DNA of 58,351 bases, taken from positions 1 to 58,351 of the forward strand of contig DQFC01000019.1 of the NCBI GenBank assembly GCA_003531665.1, written 5' to 3'. Positions 39,006 to 47,347 of the stretch are shown here, piece after piece (within the stretch, counting starts at the first letter, position 1; every line of letters starts with the position of its first letter). Origin of the DNA: Candidatus Collierbacteria bacterium. GTDB taxonomy: Bacteria; Patescibacteriota; Microgenomatia; UBA1400; MFAQ01. Position numbers and translations under genes: made by a program. The notes below the pieces were generated by a model. That model saw nothing but the letters and a program-made list of their open reading frames with translations. It made no database searches and was not told the DNA's origin.

Positions 39006-40208
39006 ATGAAAACTTTTCAATATAAAGTAACGGACAGGGACGGAAACACTTCCAGTGGGGTATTGGATGCAGTTGAAGAGAAACAAGCGGCGAATATCTT
39101 GCGGAGCAAGGGACTGTTGATTACCTCTTTGTTTGAGGCCGATCAGCTAAATATCGAAGCCTTGATGGGAAGATTCTCTAAGCCGAAACCGGATGAGATA
39201 ACCAACTTTACTCGTCAAATGGCAACAATGATTGGATCCGGTTTGCCTTTGGTAGAGGCTTTAAGAATATTGAAAAATCAGTCCGGTCCCGGCTTGAAGC
39301 CTGTAATTGAAAAAATTTTGACGGAAGTGGAGGGAGGTTCCACATTGGCTGACGCGGTGGAAAATTCCGGTGGGGGCTTTACTGCCGTTTATGTAGCCAT
39401 GGTGCGCGCCGGTGAGTCGGCGGGAGTATTGGATCAAGTTATGGGAAAGTTAGCCGATGCGCTGGATAAGCAAAGAGAGTTTAGGAGTAAAACAAAGGGG
39501 GCCATGGTCTATCCGACAATAATCTTTTTTGCCATGATTGCCATTGCTTCAATTATGATGGTTTTTGTAGTGCCGAAACTGACGGCAATGTACAAGGACT
39601 TCGGTGCTGAATTACCCGGACCAACGAAGATCTTGATGGGAGTAAGCAATTTTACAGTAAACTACTGGTATATTGTTTTTGGTGTGTTGATTGGTGCCTA
39701 TCTGCTTTTTTCCCGTTGGTCTAAGACGGAGGTTGGTGGACTGGTGATAGAGCAGTTAGTGTTCAAGATCCCGATTTGGGGAAAATTGAAGAAAGATGTA
39801 ATTTTGACCGAGTTTTCCAGAACGATTAGTGTTTTACTTGGTGCGGGAATTCCAATCTTAGATGCGTTAAATATCGTCTCAAATACGCTTGGAAGTATGA
39901 TTTATTCTGCGGGGATAAAACAGGCCGCTATCTACGTTGAAAAAGGAGTTGGTTTGGCAGAGGCGATTACCAGGCTGGAGATGTTCCCTCCCATCTTGTC
40001 TCAGATGATTTCAGTGGGCGAAGAAACGGGTAAGCTGGATTCTGTTTTGGCCAAGCTGGCGGTTTTTTACGAATCGGAAAGTGAGATCAAGATAAAAGCT
40101 TTAACTACGGCGATAGAGCCACTAATAATGATTATCATGGGAATTGGAGTGGGATTTCTGGTAATCGCCGTTATTATGCCTATCTATAACTTGACAAGTC
40201 AGTTTTAA
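39006..40208 (+). CDS. pilC: Type IV pilus platform protein PilC
   Basis: 400 residues from ATG at 39006 (Met-Lys-Thr-Phe-Gln-Tyr-Lys-Val). Two repeated T2SSF domains (about 65-190 and 270-395) carry three membrane helices, with Phe-Thr-Arg-Gln-Met-Ala-Thr-Met and Gly-Glu-Glu-Thr-Gly-Lys-Leu motifs. It is the inner-membrane base on which PilB and PilT turn. GGAGG lies in the end of pilT, about eight bases before the start, so internal genes of this operon use Shine-Dalgarno signals. Confidence 0.95.
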   Translation: MKTFQYKVTDRDGNTSSGVLDAVEEKQAANILRSKGLLITSLFEADQLNIEALMGRFSKPKPDEITNFTRQMATMIGSGLPLVEALRILKNQSGPGLKPVIEKILTEVEGGSTLADAVENSGGGFTAVYVAMVRAGESAGVLDQVMGKLADALDKQREFRSKTKGAMVYPTIIFFAMIAIASIMMVFVVPKLTAMYKDFGAELPGPTKILMGVSNFTVNYWYIVFGVLIGAYLLFSRWSKTEVGGLVIEQLVFKIPIWGKLKKDVILTEFSRTISVLLGAGIPILDALNIVSNTLGSMIYSAGIKQAAIYVEKGVGLAEAITRLEMFPPILSQMISVGEETGKLDSVLAKLAVFYESESEIKIKALTTAIEPLIMIIMGIGVGFLVIAVIMPIYNLTSQF

Positions 40209-40224
40209 TAATTCATTATTAATT

Positions 40225-40842
40225 ATGTTTAAGAATATGATGAAAAATAAAGTCCATGCCTACAGGCAGGCAGGTTTTACTTTAATGGAGCTGCTAATCG
40301 TCATTGGAGTTTTGGGTATCCTGGCTGCCGGTCTTTTGGCCGCGATTGATCCCTTTGAACAGCTAAAGAAGGCGCGCGACACCAACAATAGAAGTGCTGC
40401 CATAGAACTTCTTGGGTCTACACAGAGATATTATGCGACTCATGGATACCTGCCATGGTTTAAGATGACGGGAGCTGTATATGATTGTTTGACGACCGTA
40501 ATTCCACTTAGAGTTCTGGACAGTGCCGCTCCGTTTAGTGCAGTGGCGCTCAGTAAATCTGGCGGTGCTGGAGATACAGATATGAAAACTTGTATAGATA
40601 GCACCTTGCTTCTTGACGGTGAAATAAAAGATACCTTTTTTGAAGGATTAGCCACAACCTTGTACGTAGCTTCGGGGAGCCCAACCAAAGCAATGGTATG
40701 TTTCCCCCCTGAAGGAAAATCAAATCTATCTGACCCGCAGACCAAGTGGGTCTACGACGCAACAGCCAAGACGGTCGATGACAGCACCGCTTGCACGGTA
40801 GCACAAAAATCCGCGGGTGTGTGTTTGCAGTGTTTTGAATAA
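40225..40842 (+). CDS. Type IV prepilin, possible major pilin
   Basis: 205 residues. The prepilin cleavage site is Gln-Ala-Gly|Phe-Thr-Leu-Met-Glu-Leu-Leu, with Glu at +5, after a long 17-residue leader that includes a short GCCTACAGGC-type repeat. The mature protein has a hydrophobic N-terminal helix, then a globular domain with several cysteines including a C-terminal Cys-Leu-Gln-Cys. Its place after pilC and before pilD, and a plausible CATTAT -10 five bases before the ATG, suggest it is the main pilin, though that is an inference. Confidence 0.8.
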   Translation: MFKNMMKNKVHAYRQAGFTLMELLIVIGVLGILAAGLLAAIDPFEQLKKARDTNNRSAAIELLGSTQRYYATHGYLPWFKMTGAVYDCLTTVIPLRVLDSAAPFSAVALSKSGGAGDTDMKTCIDSTLLLDGEIKDTFFEGLATTLYVASGSPTKAMVCFPPEGKSNLSDPQTKWVYDATAKTVDDSTACTVAQKSAGVCLQCFE

Positions 40843-40909
40843 TACCGTAACATTAAATTTTTGCGAAACCACTTTCATAGCTGAGAGTTTTTGAGATAGA
40901 ATCTATTGT

Positions 40910-41725
40910 ATGAACTTGATAATATTGTTTTTGTTCGGGTTGGGGTTGGTTTGGGGTAGTTTTTTGAACGTAGTTATCTGGCGGATGCCTCGTGGGAAGT
41001 CAGTGGCTGACGGTAGATCAATTTGCCCCAAGTGTAAACATGTTCTGGCTTGGAAGTACAATATTCCCCTACTCTCTTATGTATTTCTACGAGGCAAATG
41101 TGCTTATTGTCATAAGAGTATTTCCATTAGGTATCCTCTGATAGAGTTTATGACCGGTATTTTCTTTGTTTGGTGGTTTGCGGTTGGTTTTAACTTCTTT
41201 AAATTAGTCGGCAGTCCATGGAGCTATATTCAACCCGTTTTTTGGCTAGTTACGGGTCTGGTGATGTTTACCATTCTTGTGATCGATCTGCTGTATATGG
41301 TAATCCCGTTTGGTCTCAACCTGACCTTGTTTTCTTTGGCTTTGGCTTACCGAGTTGGACTGACTAGTTTTGGAATTATGAATAGTGCTGATTTTTTTCG
41401 AGCTTTAGCATCGGGAGCCGGGGTTTGCCTCTTGTTTGTTTTTTTGCAGGCGGTTACGAAGGCGGTTAAAAAAGTAGATGGTTTTGGCTTGGGGGATATA
41501 TATCTGGCACCGTCCCTCGGATTGTTGCTTGGCTGGCCGAAGATATTACCGGGAATGTTCTCGGCCTTTGTTCTCGGTTCTGTAGTCGGGTTGATTCTAA
41601 TCGCCACGAAAAAGAAAAAAATGACTCAGTATTTACCCTTTGGACCTTTCTTGATTATTGGGACGGCGATCTCTCTACTTTGGGGCAGTGCTATCTGGAC
41701 CTGGTACATGAGCCTGATTGTTTGA
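40910..41725 (+). CDS. pilD: Prepilin peptidase/N-methyltransferase PilD
   Basis: 271 residues, about seven membrane helices. The N-terminal methyltransferase domain has Cys-Pro-Lys-Cys near 39-42 and Cys-Ala-Tyr-Cys near 65. The aspartyl peptidase domain has Asp in Ile-Asp-Leu-Leu near 126 and the Gly-Leu-Gly-Asp motif near 196. It cleaves and methylates the pilins encoded around it, and perhaps the Flp-type pilin too. TAGAAT ends seven bases before the ATG. Confidence 0.93.
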   Translation: MNLIILFLFGLGLVWGSFLNVVIWRMPRGKSVADGRSICPKCKHVLAWKYNIPLLSYVFLRGKCAYCHKSISIRYPLIEFMTGIFFVWWFAVGFNFFKLVGSPWSYIQPVFWLVTGLVMFTILVIDLLYMVIPFGLNLTLFSLALAYRVGLTSFGIMNSADFFRALASGAGVCLLFVFLQAVTKAVKKVDGFGLGDIYLAPSLGLLLGWPKILPGMFSAFVLGSVVGLILIATKKKKMTQYLPFGPFLIIGTAISLLWGSAIWTWYMSLIV

Positions 41726-41756
41726 CATTTGAGTTGCTTTCCAGCAGAATGAAGGT

Positions 41757-42284
41757 ATGAAGAGGACGCGAGGATTTACTCTTATAGAACTAATGCTTGT
41801 GATGGCCTTGATAATGATTCTATCTGCGGTGGGGATTGGATCCTACATCCAAGCAACGGTCAAGTCCAAAGACTCTCAAAGAAAAAGTGATATAAATCAA
41901 ATGATTAAGGCCATAGAGTCTTTTAACAATGATGTCGGAAGATATCCCCTATCCGATACCAGTAACGTTATCCGCTGTTACATCATGGCAAATGGTGTGG
42001 TTACGGATCCGAGCGCTCCATGTAACGGAAAAATTTTTGTATTAACGGATGGCGTAAATACCACATATATGAATATTCCAAGTGACCCTGTGACATCACA
42101 AAACTACCCTTATGTTTCTGCCGGTGGGACAGAGTTTGCTTTTTATGCTGCTTTGGAGAATACAAACGACAAGGATATACTGAGAGACGCCCAAAATAAT
42201 ATCATCACTTATCCTGAAGTTAGCTGTGGTAGTGTACCTTGTAATTATAAGGTAACCGAAGACGGTCTAACGAAAAGCATATGA
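41757..42284 (+). CDS. Type IV minor prepilin 1
   Basis: 175 residues. Arg-Gly|Phe-Thr-Leu-Ile-Glu-Leu-Met cleavage site after a six-residue leader, a hydrophobic helix, then Asp-Ser-Gln-Arg-Lys-Ser-Asp-Ile-Asn, the start of a typical pseudopilin-like globular domain. GAAGG lies shortly before the ATG. The stop overlaps the next pilin as ATGA. Confidence 0.88.
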   Translation: MKRTRGFTLIELMLVMALIMILSAVGIGSYIQATVKSKDSQRKSDINQMIKAIESFNNDVGRYPLSDTSNVIRCYIMANGVVTDPSAPCNGKIFVLTDGVNTTYMNIPSDPVTSQNYPYVSAGGTEFAFYAALENTNDKDILRDAQNNIITYPEVSCGSVPCNYKVTEDGLTKSI

Positions 42285-42736
42285 GAATAAAAGGCGGGTT
42301 TACACTAATAGAACTGCTGGTAGTCATGGGAATTATGGCGGTGCTTACCGGACTAGCAGCGTTTAATTTTAATCAATCCAGACTGAGGGCGAGGGATGTT
42401 CAGAGAAAAAATGATCTGGGCCAACTACAAAAAGCTTTGGAACTTTATCGGAATGATAATAATGAATATCCTGGCGCTGCCGGTTTTCAAAATACTTTGT
42501 ATGAGTCATCACCTCAATATATCAAAACAATATTTGTAGATGCACGCGCTTCGGAATGGGAAGATTACCAATATTTACCCGGGTTAGGAAACAAAACCTA
42601 TTATCTAACTGCGTGTCTGGAAAATCCCGCCGACTCAAGCAAGGCTAGCTCTAATCAGTGCGCAACGGCCGGAGTTAGTTGTGCCTGTGGTGCGGCATCC
42701 AAAACAGGGGTGTTATATATTATTTCTCAACCATGA
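42281..42736 (+). CDS. Type IV minor prepilin 2
   Basis: 151 residues. Gly-Gly|Phe-Thr-Leu-Ile-Glu-Leu-Leu site, helix, then Arg-Asp-Val-Gln-Arg-Lys-Asn-Asp-Leu and a short Cys-containing C-terminal domain. Both ends overlap the neighbouring pilin genes by four bases (ATGA), so translation is coupled. Confidence 0.88.
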   Translation: MRIKGGFTLIELLVVMGIMAVLTGLAAFNFNQSRLRARDVQRKNDLGQLQKALELYRNDNNEYPGAAGFQNTLYESSPQYIKTIFVDARASEWEDYQYLPGLGNKTYYLTACLENPADSSKASSNQCATAGVSCACGAASKTGVLYIISQP

Positions 42737-43197
42737 AAGCAAAAAAAACAGAACGCTTAGTTAGGACGGGGAGTGTGCGACGAGGATTTACTCTTTTGGA
42801 ACTGCTGGTGGTGATTGGAATAATTGGAGTCTTGACTGCCCTGGCTACTGTAGCCTACTCTACCACTCAGCGAGGCGGAAGAAATACAAGAAGAAAGCAG
42901 GACTTGGTGGCTATTCAAAATGCACTGGAGCAATATTATTCTGATAATTCATTCAAGTATCCTTTGACCAGTTGTTCTGATGCGGGTACTTATCTAAAAA
43001 GCACCTGGCCCATGGATCCCTCCAGTACAGCGACAACCCCGATTTCTTATTCCGGAAATACTACCTGTAATGGTTCCGTTTACTGTTTGTGCGGAGAAAT
43101 GGAGGGGGGTAAGGGGGGGAATTCTAGCCTCACTACGTGTGCGACCGGTACTTGGTTGGATAATGGACCCTATTATTGTGTAAGTAACTTACAATGA
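42733..43197 (+). CDS. Type IV minor prepilin 3
   Basis: 154 residues from ATG at 42733. A basic leader (about 18 residues) ends at Arg-Gly|Phe-Thr-Leu-Leu-Glu-Leu-Leu. The globular domain has Asn-Thr-Arg-Arg-Lys-Gln-Asp-Leu and several cysteines. A longer frame from 42679 reads back into pilin 2 and is not favoured, because the ATGA overlap at 42733 matches the rest of the chain. Confidence 0.87.
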   Translation: MKAKKTERLVRTGSVRRGFTLLELLVVIGIIGVLTALATVAYSTTQRGGRNTRRKQDLVAIQNALEQYYSDNSFKYPLTSCSDAGTYLKSTWPMDPSSTATTPISYSGNTTCNGSVYCLCGEMEGGKGGNSSLTTCATGTWLDNGPYYCVSNLQ

Positions 43198-43571
43198 AAA
43201 GAAACGGATATACATTTGTTGAGCTATTAGTGGTTATTTCAATTATTGGGATTATTTTTGCCGTGGGAGTAGTTTCATTCACCGCAATTACGACAAGATC
43301 CAGAGATACCAGGCGAAAATCCGACATGGAGGCTATCCGACAAGCCTTGGAAATGTGCCGATCTCTTACCGGTACTTATCCAAGTTCCATTTACGATGAC
43401 GTTTCATGTAGCCTTGTTGGTCCGGTGTTATTAAAGAGCACACCCAAGGATCCAAAGCCGTGTACGGATCAAATAGGGGCATATACATATAACCCACTTA
43501 GTGCCACCACCTATACTCTGAGCGCCTCGTGTATGGAAATTGACACCGGTTACGAAGTTACAAATCCGTGA
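43194..43571 (+). CDS. Type IV minor prepilin 4
   Basis: 125 residues. Asn-Gly|Tyr-Thr-Phe-Val-Glu-Leu-Leu site after five residues, helix, then Arg-Asp-Thr-Arg-Arg-Lys-Ser-Asp-Met. It is the shortest of the set. ATGA and GTGA overlaps join it to both neighbours. Confidence 0.87.
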   Translation: MKRNGYTFVELLVVISIIGIIFAVGVVSFTAITTRSRDTRRKSDMEAIRQALEMCRSLTGTYPSSIYDDVSCSLVGPVLLKSTPKDPKPCTDQIGAYTYNPLSATTYTLSASCMEIDTGYEVTNP

Positions 43572-44044
43572 AAAGGAGGGCTTTCACTTTTGGATTTACT
43601 TTGATTGAACTCATGATTGTGATGACAGTAGTCGTATTTATTTTTGGTGGGTCGATAGCTGCTTTTTTGAAATTCAACTCTACGCAATCTCTGCTTAATG
43701 ATGCTAGACAAGTTTCGTCTGAACTTAATCGGGCTAGGACAATGGCGGCGAGCCAGCAATATCCGACAGGGTGTATTTCCTTGAAAGGAGTTAGCGTCAC
43801 AAGTGACGTGAATATGACCGGAATGACGGTTACCACGCGATGTGGTTCAGGAAATTTTCCTGGAGAAGTAAATAAAATACTTACTAGTTCAATTTTCATA
43901 TCTTCCGTTGATATTACATTTTTACCGGGCTCTGGATATGTATCAGACGGTGCAGATAAAGAAATTAAAATTCAAGATGGTAGTAGTCCACCGGCTATAA
44001 AAACAGTAGTGGTGGGAACTTACGGTTTAATAAGCATTTTATGA
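43568..44044 (+). CDS. Type IV minor prepilin 5 (FimT/GspH-like)
   Basis: 158 residues, GTG start overlapping the previous stop as GTGA. Phe-Gly|Phe-Thr-Leu-Ile-Glu-Leu-Met site, then Leu-Leu-Asn-Asp-Ala-Arg-Gln-Val-Ser-Ser-Glu-Leu-Asn-Arg-Ala-Arg, the helix pattern of FimT/GspH initiator pseudopilins. It may help start pilus assembly. Confidence 0.85.
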   Translation: MKRRAFTFGFTLIELMIVMTVVVFIFGGSIAAFLKFNSTQSLLNDARQVSSELNRARTMAASQQYPTGCISLKGVSVTSDVNMTGMTVTTRCGSGNFPGEVNKILTSSIFISSVDITFLPGSGYVSDGADKEIKIQDGSSPPAIKTVVVGTYGLISIL

Positions 44045-44439
44045 AAAAGATTATCTGCAAAGAGAAGGGCCAGATGTTGATTGAGATCGTGGTGGCAGTG
44101 GGCATAATCGCCCTGGTCCTTTTGGGAGTATCGGATCTGATGACTCGGTCATCAAGGGTGGTGACGTTTCAAAAACAAAAAGACGAAGCGATCACCATTG
44201 CTCAAAAATTACAGAATGATTATCGGACCCAAAGAGATATCGATCCATTGGGTTTCTATGCGAATGCAGGGAATAGCATATTGGAACCCTGTATTTCCGA
44301 TACGTACAAATGTACCATCACGATGGACACGGTCACAGTTCCGAACTTTATCCAGGTTACAATAAAGGTTGAGTGGAAAGATGGCGGTCAGATTTTTTCT
44401 ACCAGCCTATCTCAATCCTTATCAAAAGAAATCAAATGA
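44041..44439 (+). CDS. Type IV minor prepilin 6 (PilV/GspI-like)
   Basis: 132 residues. Lys-Gly|Gln-Met-Leu-Ile-Glu-Ile-Val-Val site: Glu at +5 is kept but the first residue is Gln rather than Phe or Tyr. Val-Thr-Phe-Gln-Lys-Gln-Lys-Asp-Glu-Ala follows the helix. The order after a FimT-like and before a PilW-like protein matches the minor-pilin order of other type IV systems. Confidence 0.82.
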   Translation: MKKIICKEKGQMLIEIVVAVGIIALVLLGVSDLMTRSSRVVTFQKQKDEAITIAQKLQNDYRTQRDIDPLGFYANAGNSILEPCISDTYKCTITMDTVTVPNFIQVTIKVEWKDGGQIFSTSLSQSLSKEIK

Positions 44440-44966
44440 AAGGTTACACACTTATCGAGGTTATCATTTCTCTACTTCTAATAACAATAATATTATTGGG
44501 CGGGACGGCACTTTTTTACCAAAACCTAAAGTCTTCTGGACTAAGTGATGTGGATTTGGGTCTGACTTCTTCTTTGAGATCAATACTTTCGATAATAGAA
44601 AAAGATATCCGTTTTGGTCAAGTAACTAGCGTTGGAAACGGATTTAGAATAGACTGTGTTTCTGCCGGAAGTGTAGGATATTCAGGGAATTCTCTGATTG
44701 TAAATGACTTGGTTGGACTTGAAACGATCTATAATCTTGACAACGGTCAAATCGCTTCCATCTCATCCCAAACGGGGAACAAGGAGTTTATTAGTCCAAT
44801 GGAGATTGATGTTAGCAGACTTAGCTTTACATGGTTTTGCCAGGGAAGTGTGAATGATAAAATTAAAGTTGAAATTGACGCAAGAAATGAAGTTCTCGGA
44901 TCAGGTATTGGCGTAACACGTAGTGTATCAACAGAAATAAACATGCTAAATAGTGGTATAAATTAA
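44436..44966 (+). CDS. Type IV minor prepilin 7 (PilW/GspJ-like)
   Basis: 176 residues from ATG at 44436, again an ATGA overlap. The short leader Met-Lys-Gly ends at |Tyr-Thr-Leu-Ile-Glu-Val-Ile. The globular part has Ile-Ile-Glu-Lys-Asp-Ile-Arg-Phe-Gly, common in GspJ/PilW. The next gene starts directly after its stop. Confidence 0.85.
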   Translation: MKGYTLIEVIISLLLITIILLGGTALFYQNLKSSGLSDVDLGLTSSLRSILSIIEKDIRFGQVTSVGNGFRIDCVSAGSVGYSGNSLIVNDLVGLETIYNLDNGQIASISSQTGNKEFISPMEIDVSRLSFTWFCQGSVNDKIKVEIDARNEVLGSGIGVTRSVSTEINMLNSGIN

Positions 44967-45755
44967 ATGAAGAGGCAATATTTTCACCATTCGGGACAGG
45001 CTCATTCGGTTCACTCAGGGCAGGTGGCGCTCGTCATGGTGTTGATTATGACTGTCATAAGTGCAGTTGCCGTGTCGGTAGCTAGCCGTTCAACGGTAGA
45101 AACTAGGATTCAAGAAATGGATGTAGAGAATAAGGAGGCTGTTTTAACTGCTCAAGCGGGATTGGAAGAGGCAATTGCCAGAGATGTAGCCGTCTCCGGA
45201 TCCCTCGAATCCGGTAAAGATTACAATGTTGTAAGAGGAGATGTAGGGTCCTCAAGTATAACAACCGAAAAGATCAATCCAGGAGAAACGTTTGAAGTAT
45301 ATTTGTCCGGAGCCAGCGGAGTGACCGGAGTAAAATTTTATTGGAAACCGGTAGTCGTCGGAGAAAAACCATCACTGTTTATCACCGATGTTAGGGGCAC
45401 TGGAAATATAGATTATGCTTATGATACCGATGGATCCGGAGGGTTTACTGCCGGTATAACGCCAGGAGGATCATTTTCTGGAGTTAGCTATAATTTTGTA
45501 ACCCCAACAGTTCCTGTTTCTCTGGGTAACTCCGCCAAACTGAGAATCACAGTTTTGGGAGATTCTGCTTTTTTGGGAATCCGGCCAATTGGAGGTTCAT
45601 TTCCGGCTCAGTCAACCAATTTTAAATCTACTTCGACTTTGGTCTCGGGTGATACTTCGGTAAAATATGGAATCGAGTATATTGAATCAAAAACGAATCA
45701 ACTGCCATCTGTGTTTGATTATGTTTTATTTTCCGGAGGAACAATTGTTCAGTAG
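44967..45755 (+). CDS. PilX-like minor pilin or pilus-tip protein
   Basis: 262 residues. One N-terminal helix (about 20-42) after a His/Ser-rich leader with two His-Ser-Gly-Gln repeats. Val-Glu-Thr-Arg-Ile-Gln-Glu-Met and Glu-Ala-Val-Leu-Thr-Ala-Gln-Ala-Gly-Leu-Glu-Glu-Ala resemble the PilX N-terminal domain. The C-terminal 170 residues are Gly/Ser-rich beta structure and may be an adhesive tip. No standard prepilin Glu+5 site is evident. It is last in the pilin chain. Confidence 0.7.
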   Translation: MKRQYFHHSGQAHSVHSGQVALVMVLIMTVISAVAVSVASRSTVETRIQEMDVENKEAVLTAQAGLEEAIARDVAVSGSLESGKDYNVVRGDVGSSSITTEKINPGETFEVYLSGASGVTGVKFYWKPVVVGEKPSLFITDVRGTGNIDYAYDTDGSGGFTAGITPGGSFSGVSYNFVTPTVPVSLGNSAKLRITVLGDSAFLGIRPIGGSFPAQSTNFKSTSTLVSGDTSVKYGIEYIESKTNQLPSVFDYVLFSGGTIVQ

Positions 45756-45782
45756 CATCTGTAATGATGGTATTATGTAAGT

Positions 45783-46787
45783 ATGCCTGTCCATTTTGGT
45801 TTAGATATCGGATCTACTAGTATAAAGTTAATTCAAACCGAGGGTAATCGAGTAAAAGTAATTGGTATTGGGGTAAATCCTTTTGGAAAGATGATTTCTT
45901 CCATGACGAATGCCGAAAAAATTTCTTTAACAGATATTCTGAAAAACCTTATCAAGGAATCCGGAATGAGATCAAACAAGGTGGTGGCGTCTATTTCGGA
46001 AGCGGCTGTTTTTTCCAGAGTATTAAAGTTTCCGGTTATGTCCACACCAGAGCTTTCGACGGCCATTAAGTGGGAGCTGGATCAATCGGTCCCCTTTCCC
46101 CCCAGTGATATTGAAACTTCCTGGACTATATTGGAAAAGCCGGAAAAATTTGAAGGAAATGAGAAAATATCTGTTTATGTAGTTGCTGTTCCGACGAGTA
46201 TTTCGGAGATCTATGTTCAAATGCTTGAACTGATTGGACTTGAGTTACTCCGACTGGAAAATGAAATTCCGGCTTTAAATCGGACGTATGCTCCCCTTTT
46301 AAATGATGATAGTCCGGCCGCAATATTGGATTTGGGAGCTGGAGGCACCAATATAGTGATCTCGGGAAAGAACAAAATTTTCAGTAGCTTTTATATTCCT
46401 GTTGGCGGTTCGGCGCTAACAAAATTAATTGCCGAAGCCTTTAATTTGCCAATTGATCAAGCAGAAAGTTATAAAAGAACATATGGTCTGGCAAATGATC
46501 AGATGGAGGGGAAATTGGTTTCAGTTCTAAAACCCGTAATCGACAATATTATCGGTGAATTGAGAAAACTAATGATTGCCTACAAAGACGAACATCAAAA
46601 CAGTTTGGTAAATAAGTTGATCTTATCTGGTGGAGGAGCATACTTGATTGGGCTGATACCCTATCTGTCGGAATCTTTAGGGGGTGTAGAAGTTGTGCTT
46701 GGAGACACTTTTGCCAATATGGCCGTGGATACCAAGTATAAAACGCTGGGTCCTGTGTTTTCTGTTGCCAATGGTTTATCTCAGTAA
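45783..46787 (+). CDS. pilM: Type IV pilus assembly protein PilM
   Basis: 334 residues, actin/FtsA-like. Phe-Gly-Leu-Asp-Ile-Gly-Ser-Thr-Ser-Ile-Lys (about 4-14) is the first phosphate loop, Leu-Asp-Leu-Gly-Ala-Gly-Gly-Thr-Asn near 182 the second, and Leu-Ser-Gly-Gly-Gly-Ala near 283 the adenosine motif. It binds the PilN tail under the inner membrane. TATTAT ends six bases before the ATG, a separate leaderless promoter inside the pilus locus. Confidence 0.92.
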   Translation: MPVHFGLDIGSTSIKLIQTEGNRVKVIGIGVNPFGKMISSMTNAEKISLTDILKNLIKESGMRSNKVVASISEAAVFSRVLKFPVMSTPELSTAIKWELDQSVPFPPSDIETSWTILEKPEKFEGNEKISVYVVAVPTSISEIYVQMLELIGLELLRLENEIPALNRTYAPLLNDDSPAAILDLGAGGTNIVISGKNKIFSSFYIPVGGSALTKLIAEAFNLPIDQAESYKRTYGLANDQMEGKLVSVLKPVIDNIIGELRKLMIAYKDEHQNSLVNKLILSGGGAYLIGLIPYLSESLGGVEVVLGDTFANMAVDTKYKTLGPVFSVANGLSQ

Positions 46788-46789
46788 AC

Positions 46790-47347
46790 ATGGTAATAAT
46801 CAATTTATTAAGTAAGAAAAGACGAGAATCCAAAGGTAAAAATTGGATTATCCTTTTCTTGCTTGTACCCTTCGTATTATTTGTGCTTTATTTTTTATCA
46901 ATCTCGATTTACGTAGTGGCAAAATTATATTTAATTAAGAGCGATCTGGTCAAGATCGACCGTGAATCAGAAATGATTTCAAAGGAAATGACGGTTAATG
47001 ACGAAAAGTTGAAGAGATATGTTTTATCCAAATTTATACTGGAAAAAATTGAGGCGTTGAATAACGAGAAATTTCCCTACAAAGACTATCTGAATCAGCT
47101 GGTTAGTTTTATGCCTTCAGGTGTGGTACTTAATAATGTCGATTTTTCTAACAAGGGCTGGATTTCAGTTTCCGCCTCAATCCTTGGGGTAAACCCACTT
47201 AAATCCCTTGAAGAGTCACTTTCAAGAACGGACAGTCTGTCACTCAGTATGTTTGGTTCTGTATTTGCGGAAGGAATTTCCAGGGATAAATCAGGTCTTT
47301 ACAATGCAAAATTACAATTCGAGATAAAGAAAAATGCCGGAAAGTAA
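46790..47347 (+). CDS. pilN: Type IV pilus assembly protein PilN
   Basis: 185 residues. The start Met-Val-Ile-Ile-Asn-Leu-Leu is the PilM-binding motif of PilN (usually Ile-Asn-Leu-Leu-Pro). One membrane helix (about 19-43), a coiled coil, then a ferredoxin-like domain. It starts two bases after pilM and overlaps pilO by 14 bases. Confidence 0.88.
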   Translation: MVIINLLSKKRRESKGKNWIILFLLVPFVLFVLYFLSISIYVVAKLYLIKSDLVKIDRESEMISKEMTVNDEKLKRYVLSKFILEKIEALNNEKFPYKDYLNQLVSFMPSGVVLNNVDFSNKGWISVSASILGVNPLKSLEESLSRTDSLSLSMFGSVFAEGISRDKSGLYNAKLQFEIKKNAGK

